Shown here: piece by piece, positions 59,086 through 64,000 of the stretch
Layout: the number at the start of each line of letters is the position of its first letter
How positions within the stretch are numbered: the first letter of the stretch is position 1
Assembly (NCBI GenBank): GCA_032718475.1
Contig: JAUCBJ010005139.1
Span: 1-64,000, forward strand
Source of the DNA: Nemertoderma westbladi
Lineage: Eukaryota; Xenacoelomorpha; Nemertodermatida; Nemertodermatidae
Length of the DNA stretch: 64,000 bases
Direction: 5' to 3'
Position numbers and translations under genes: made by a program
Notes under the pieces: model-generated
What the model was told of the DNA's origin: nothing
The model's input: only the letters and a program-made list of their open reading frames with translations
The model's database searches: none

Positions 59086-59156
59086 TGTAGATGGCGGTAG
59101 CGTAAACAACGGACACGAAATGTTATACGTCTGTAGATGGCGGTAGCATTAAACAA
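56535..59156 (-). CDS. RTE-like endonuclease (partial) and reverse transcriptase, 873 codons
   Basis: The first ~24 codons, including the ATG, come from the neighbouring satellite, so the start is an accident of truncation. Residues 25-150 are the C-terminal half of an APE endonuclease (FLGDFNASLH at 44-53, KSQIDHILF at about 106-114, SDHRLIV at 135-141). Reverse transcriptase covers about 405-660: QNGFRKGRGT, FVDFFKAFD (catalytic Asp, 502-510), GVLQGDTLAPFLF and FADD (615-618). A C-terminal region with LYGSPCWALT and RFAGHCFRRED follows. There are no internal stops or frameshifts. The truncated endonuclease should prevent autonomous target-primed insertion, but the reverse transcriptase core looks intact. 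Confidence 0.9.
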   Translation of the reverse strand: MFNATAIYRRITFRVRCLRYRHLHFYHNLQAATDGVDQHAFLTFLGDFNASLHQSPTSPWVYSNSVNRNSVHLQDFISGNGLFSAGTQFKKRTGKLWTHSGPSGHKSQIDHILFRRKYRSSIQDCNAFTLRPFSSDHRLIVAKVRLSLRASRTTKSALPRHDWSSLLQQPSVRSSFTLQLSNRYEALASEAADHCEGYTAFTEAVKLAAAETVPVYPRNRKRAPWTDNKIQKCRNDLHKAQKESRLKQTTAAKNAVKAASRSLNRQYSVNLQELINQQVDAINDADDSRQSSQAWKSINLLTGRKSQPTTKVKAESPADRLNGWKAHFEKLLNNDRVLPDNFIEVKVSESVLPDIPIGDISFAEVKAAAKSIKTNRASGVDGVPPEVFKIPECLKLIYPIIVDMYRTTRVPQEMKTNKLVPVPKKGNLTLYGSFRGISLISIAAKLYNRILLNRIRDPIERLLRGNQNGFRKGRGTMEPILALRRIIEELSKKKDRHLAVIFVDFFKAFDSVSRSRMFSILSLYGIPDEIIAAIRSVYDGSTTFVSTVDGDTEPFEVLWGVLQGDTLAPFLFIIVVDYVLRMSVDHHNDDGVMITPPTGSRSRGNPAKYLTDLDFADDLGVLSESLEGAQRLLSSLEHAASSVGLFINSRKTKILTVNFESPQQVSDRMSISSKDGMLEHVDDFCYLGSWIRKSGEDLRIRKGKAWAALNRLSRIWKSPRINRKLKVRLFRAAVVPVLLYGSPCWALTAEDTKSLDGTFTRMLRRVHCVKYNAHISNQTLYNIGGVSLVPPSLTLEQNRLRFAGHCFRREDQPVHNLVLWQPHGVNKHGGQPMTFLRRILMDTGLKDADDLANVMGDRELWRCNFVDKPAQHS

Positions 59157-59265
59157 CGGACATGAAATGTTATACGTCTGTAGATGGCGGTAGCGTTAAA
59201 CAACGGACACGAAATGTTATACGTCTGTAGATGGCGGTAGCGTTAAACAACGGACACGAAATATT
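59086..59265. repeat. 47-bp satellite, block 3 (about 4 copies)
   Basis: The last remnant of the 47-bp satellite, to the right of the RTE-like insertion. It ends where the 35/70-bp array begins. Confidence 0.92.
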
Positions 59266-59269
59266 GTCT

Positions 59270-60745
59270 GTAAATACCTCGTAAGGTGGTGTACCTGGAC
59301 GTGTACATTGGGTTGGGGGTGTTAGTGAACCTGAATGAACCCGATACCTCGTAAGGTGGTGTACCTGGACGTGTACATTGGGTTGGGGGTGTTAGTGAAC
59401 CTGAATGAACCCGATACCTCGTAAGGTGGTGTACCTGGACGTGTACATTGGGTTGGGGGTGTCCGTGAACCTGAATGAACCCGATACCTCGTAAGGTGGT
59501 GTACCTGTACATGTACATTGGGTTGGGGGTGTTAGTGAACCTGAATGAACCCTACACCTCGTAAGGTGGTGTACCTGGACGTGTACCGATACCTCGTAAG
59601 ATGGTGTACCTGTACGTGTACCGATACCTCGTAAGGTGGTGTACCTGTACGTGTACCGATACCTCGTATGGTGGTGTACCTGTACGTGCACCGATACCTC
59701 ATAAGGTGGTGTACCTGTACGTGTACCGATACCTCGTAAGGTGGTGTACCTGTGCGTGTACCGATACCTCTTAAGGTGGTGTACCTTTACATTTACCGAT
59801 ACCTCGTAAGGTGGTGTACCTGTACGTGTACCGATACCTCGTAAGGTGGTGTACCTGTACGTGTACCGATACCTCATATGGTGGTGTACCTGTACGTGTA
59901 CCGATACTTCGTATGGTGGTGTACCTGTACGTGTACCGATACCTCGTAAGGTGGTGTACCTGTACGTGTACCGATACCTCATATGGTGGTGTACCTGTAC
60001 GTGTACCGATACCTCGTATGGTGGTGTACCTGTGCGTGTACCGATACCTCGTAAGGTGGTGTACCTGTACGTGTACCGATACCTCGTATGGTGGTGTACC
60101 TGTACGTGTACCGATACCTCGTATGGTGGTGTACCTGCACGTGTACCGATACCTCGTAAGGTGGTGTACCTGTACATGTACCGATACCTCGTAAGGTGGT
60201 GTACCTGTACGTGTACCGATACATCGTATGGTGGTGTACCTGTACGTGTACCGATACCTCGTAAGGTGGTGTACCTGTACGTGTACCGATACCTCGTAAG
60301 GTGGTATACCTAGACGTGTACCGATACCTCGTATGGTGGTGTACCTGTACGTGTACCGATACCTCGTAAGGTGGTGTACCTGTACGTGTACCGATACCTC
60401 GTAAGGTGGTATACCTGGACGTGTACCGATACCTCGTATGGTGGTGTATCTGTACGTGTACCGATACCTCGTAAGGTGGTATACCTGGACGTGTACCGAT
60501 ACCTCGTATGGTGGTATACCTGGACGTGTACCGATACCTCGTATGGTGGTGTACCTGTACGTGTACCGATACCTCGTAAGGTGGTGTACCTGTACGTGTA
60601 CCGATACCTCGTAAGGTGGTGTACCTGTACGTCTACCGATACCTCGTAAGGTGGTGTACCTGTACGTGCACCGATACCTCGTAAGGTGGTGTACCTGTAC
60701 GTGTACCGATACCTCGTATGGTGGTGTTCCTGCACGTTTACCGGT
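59270..60745. repeat. 35-bp minisatellite with a 70-bp higher-order start
   Basis: Main unit 35 bp (TACCGATACCTCGTAAGGTG, then GTGTACCTGTACGTG), about 33 copies. The left part (59270-59580) uses a 70-bp unit made of the same 35 bp plus an extra 35 bp (ATTGGGTTGGGGGTGTTAGT, then GAACCTGAATGAACC). Variants alternate GTAAGG/GTATGG and CTGTAC/CTGGAC. Long ORFs on both strands are repeat artefacts. Confidence 0.93.
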
Positions 60746-61750
60746 ACTTTGTACGAAGAAAGAGGGAAGGGTGCCTTTTGTGACGAATTTAAATAGGATT
60801 ACAATTTCTGAACACGTATTAATTCAACATTAAAATGGAAGAATATTGATAAGATGGTGTTCATCAAAGGGGATAATCAAATCATTGTACCTTTATGTCT
60901 GGTTTTCGGGGAAAGTCGGCGGATTAATATGAGAAAGGCAAGAATATACCGACAACTATGCAATTATAGATTACATAATGCTAATGCTCCTTGAACCCTC
61001 GCAGACAGTGGACTCTATGCATACATTCCTTTGTTAGGGATAACAGATCATCCGACTTTCATTACATCAAACTTTATATTAATTATATTATCTGATATCG
61101 GTACTGAATTTGATTTATTTAATTAAGGATTAATTAATTATTATATCTACAATGTGCAGTCTAGTCCATCATTACCCTTTTATCACGTGTCTTACAAATC
61201 GATCAATGTCTATAATACTTAATTTTCATTCTAAATATAATAATTAGCATTATTAATTTTTTAATTATAACTCGAAATTAATCTAATTAATTTTGAATAT
61301 TTTAACAATAAGAATATTACATATTACGAGATTAAATACCCGAACTATTATTGTGTTTATTAATTATTAATTTCATAATGCATTATCTTAGCGTAGTCAA
61401 CCGCACTTTCGGACCAAGTCCCAGATTGCGGATAGGCACATCAATTGTGTTCTGGGGTCGTATCTTCTGACTCCGTGTCAACACTTCGAAATAATAATAA
61501 ATAATAATAAAAACTAAAACTAAGTTATGTATTTATTATTTTTGTTACTATTTTATTGTATTATATTGCGTATTTAGGATAAAGTGAATCCAGTGAGATA
61601 TATGTTCCATGAGCCACTATGCTTGGATATATTATACTGGGATTCCCAATGTTTAGGCGTTGATTTATTTCATCATAATGACTTACCAATACACTAATAA
61701 TTGTTATTATGTTATTAATAGTTATTCATATATTTACTTAAAATAGTAAC
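60746..61750. other. AT-rich unique sequence, no gene seen
   Basis: Very AT-rich, with many TTAATTA words, and no ORF of note. Confidence 0.5.
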
Positions 61751-62190
61751 GTCCCCCTCACACGGAGCAACTTGTTTCTGAAACTTGTTTCTGCAACTTG
61801 TTGCTGGCCCTCACACACATAAACTTGTTGCTGCAACTTGTTTCCGAAACTTGTTTCTGCAACTTGTTTCCGAAACTAGTTTCTGCAACTTGTTGCTGGA
61901 CCCCCTCACACACAAACTTGTTGCTCAAGAAAATAACAATTATTTCCAAATAAATAGCTAACATGTCCAGTGATTTATATATAATATCACATATATATTT
62001 ATCTAATATTAGCTAGTATCAAAATGGAATGTAATAAAAGTTTTTAAAAAAGTTGCTGGGAATATATAACTTCCAGCGACTTGTTGCTGGACCCCCTCAC
62101 ACACAGAAATAAGTTGCGGAAACAAGTTGCAGAAACAAGTTGCTCCGTGTGAGGGGGTCCAGAAACAAGTTGCTCCGTGTGAGGGGGGCC
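61751..62190. mobile_element. Foldback/MITE element with CCCCCTCACACGGAGCAACT termini
   Basis: The left terminus, 61751-61780, reads GTCCCCCTCACACGGAGCAA, then CTTGTTTCTG. The right terminus is its complement (CAGAAACAAGTTGCTCCGTG, then TGAGGGGGGCC, to 62190). Subterminal TTGTTTC(T/C)G(A/C)AAC words repeat in both arms, and the right end is partly duplicated (62130-62160). The core is AT-rich and noncoding. A decayed relative lies near 1640-1800. Confidence 0.8.
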
Positions 62191-62689
62191 TATTTGTTCT
62201 TATGTTCTATTGTTCTTACTACCGATAATATCATATAAGAATAATTCTATAACCTGTTGACATGGCCTTTCGAAGTGTTGGGAAGTGACATGGGCCAAAA
62301 ATTTACGATAAAAAGGCGCTCTTCAAACCACTATTTCGAAGTGTTGACTCTTTCGAAGTGTTGACCATAAGGTCCGAATAGGTTGATGAGCAGGTCACAC
62401 AGTGGCACGTCATTCTTAGTAATACATGTAATGGAGAGTCACTAGCACAGGTTACTGTTGCATGTAAGAGTCACTAGCACAGGTTACTGTTGCATGTTTG
62501 TGGCCCATTCAGTATCATTAGACACCTTTCGTATTTTCTAACATCTTCCAATGCAAACAGTCTTGGGTACTCACATGCTATTCACGTGCTGCGCGTAGTC
62601 CTTTATTTTTTGAGCGAGTAGTTTGTGTGGCATGACGGTTGATGGATGGGCGGTTGGTTGGTTGTGCTGTAATTGGGAGGCTGGGTGGT
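62191..62689. other. Short unique stretch with a small tandem duplication
   Basis: Contains a 32-bp direct duplication (AGAGTCACTAGCACAGGTTA, then CTGTTGCATG) at about 62433-62497 and TTTCGAAGTGTTG repeated three times between 62269 and 62364. No gene is seen. Confidence 0.55.
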
Positions 62690-63740
62690 AATCTGGGAAT
62701 ATAAGAAAGTGGGAATATGGAAATATGGATGGGAATGTGCGAAAGGGAAGAAGGGAACGTGGGAATGTGGGAAGTTGGATGGGAATGTGGGAAGTTGGAT
62801 GGGAATGTTGGAAGATGGATGGGAGCATGTAAAGTTAGATGGGAATGTGGGAAGTTGGATGGGAATGTCGGAAGTTGGATGGGAATGTGGGAAGTTGGAT
62901 GGGAATGTGGGAAGTTGGATGGGAATGTGGGAAGATGGATGGGAGCATGGAAAGATGGATGGGAATGTGGAAAGTTGGATAGGAATGTGGGAAAAGGAAG
63001 AATGGAACGTGGGAATGTGGGAAGTTGGATGGGAATGTGGGAAGTTGGATGGGAATGTGGGAAGTTGGATGGGAATGTGGGAAGATGGATGGGAATGTGG
63101 GAAAATGGATGGGAATGTAGGGAGATGGGAATGTGGGAAGATTGGAATATGGAAAGATGGATGAGAATGTGGATGTTAGATGGGAATGTGGGAAGTTGAA
63201 TGGGAATGTGGGAAGTTAAATGTGAATTGGGAATGTGGATATGAATGTGGGAATATGGGAATGTGGGGAGATTGGAATATGATAAATTGGATGGGAATGT
63301 AAGAAGATGGGAATATAGGAAGTTGGGAATGTGGTAAGATGGTAGATGGTTGGGAATATGAGAATATTGATGAGAATTTTGGAAGATGGGAAGAGGACGA
63401 TGGGAATGTGGAAAGATGAGAATATAGAAGTTGGGAATGTACTAAGATGGGTGGGTATATGGAAAGGTTGATGAGAATTTGGGAAGATGGGAATGTGGAA
63501 GATGGATGGGAATGTAGCTAGATGAGAATATATAAAGTTAGGAATGTGGAAAGATGGGAATATAGGGAGTTGGGAATGTGAGAAGATGGATGGGAAAATG
63601 GGAAGATTTATGAGTATTCGTGAAGATGGGAAGTGAAAGATGGGAATGAGGGAAGATTGATGGGAATATAGGAAGTTGGGAATGTGAGAAGATGGAAGGG
63701 AAGTTTGGATGGTTGATGGGAAGATGGGAATGAGGAAAGA
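62690..63740. repeat. ~20-bp minisatellite, GGATGGGAATGTGGGAAGTT unit
   Basis: About 50 copies, homogeneous from 62760 to 63110 and progressively degenerate to the right. GT/GA-rich on the plus strand. ORFs encoding repeated Gly/Trp/Met/Asn or Pro/Ile/Phe/Ser words are artefacts of the period. Confidence 0.9.
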
Positions 63741-64000
63741 GTAGGACATTGGTCCTGCTCCTTTCCTACAATAGAAACTCTATTGACATTCGTAAGTTGA
63801 ATGGTTTTGCATCTGGACGAGGTTATTTGATTTAATAAATACACAATATTCTGGAACATTTTGTTTATGCATGAATAGCTATGAAATAGTTAAATAAATT
63901 GTTACCACTAATATAAAAATTACATCAAGGCATAACTGCACATTGAGATGCTATGCCGGTTTAACAAAAACATTTTGTCACCATTATGCAATCCACAATT
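63741..64000. other. Unique AT-rich end of window
   Basis: No gene, RNA or repeat recognised. Confidence 0.4.

Noticed and set aside
59392-60833. Multiple ORFs on both strands in the 35-bp array
   Set aside because: Repeat translation only; no unique sequence or start context.
62571-63749. Gly/Trp/Met-rich and Pro/Ile/Ser-rich ORFs
   Set aside because: Both strands of the ~20-bp minisatellite are open by composition.

Overview
The window is animal DNA: it has spliced exons with GT-AG introns, APE-type non-LTR and BEL/Pao LTR retroelements, hAT-like and other MITEs, and extensive minisatellites. I cannot place the species beyond an invertebrate-like metazoan. One gene is secure: the 3' two-thirds of DAW1 (WDR69/ODA16), the WD40 cargo adaptor for ciliary outer-arm dynein. 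Five exons (3995-4202, 4302-4408, 10604-10725, 18400-18572, 19193-19390) encode the last 268 residues. The N-terminal exons lie upstream of the window or were not recognised.

The most striking observation is how the tandem arrays in DAW1 are built. Intron 10726-18399 contains nothing but about 299 copies of a 25-bp unit carrying the preceding exon's end plus its 5' splice site, followed by 7 copies of a 30-bp unit carrying the 3' splice site plus the next exon's start. The next intron opens with 10 copies of a 45-bp unit that again spans exon end plus donor. After the stop codon, about 300 copies of a ~35-bp unit, each with AATAAA, run to 31 kb. So four arrays in one gene each amplify an RNA-processing signal. 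A fifth array (33850-34317) is an in-frame 39-bp repeat leading into a probable phospholipid-scramblase exon, and a sixth (34685-34910) repeats a polypyrimidine-AG motif.

Region by region: 1-3994 holds 11-bp and 30-bp arrays, a hairpin and a decayed endonuclease fragment. 4409-10603 is a transposon-filled DAW1 intron, with a twin-primed RTE-like insertion, a hAT-like element containing a MITE and a tRNA-like SINE, and a dispersed repeat. 10.7-31.0 kb is dominated by the signal-bearing arrays, interrupted by an 843-bp MITE with perfect TIRs. 31-40.8 kb holds repeats, the scramblase-like exon and a hAT MITE with homopolymers and a GGGGC tract. 40.8-59.3 kb is a 47-bp satellite into which a 12-kb BEL/Pao element and a 5'-truncated RTE-like element are inserted. 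59.3-64 kb holds further minisatellites and a foldback element.

The BEL/Pao copy has 1,236-bp LTRs that look almost identical and a 5-bp target duplication. It keeps gag and protease but has lost reverse transcriptase and integrase. In the env position it carries an unfamiliar Cys/His-rich ORF broken by one in-frame TGA. All calls come from reading the sequence; no database search was run.
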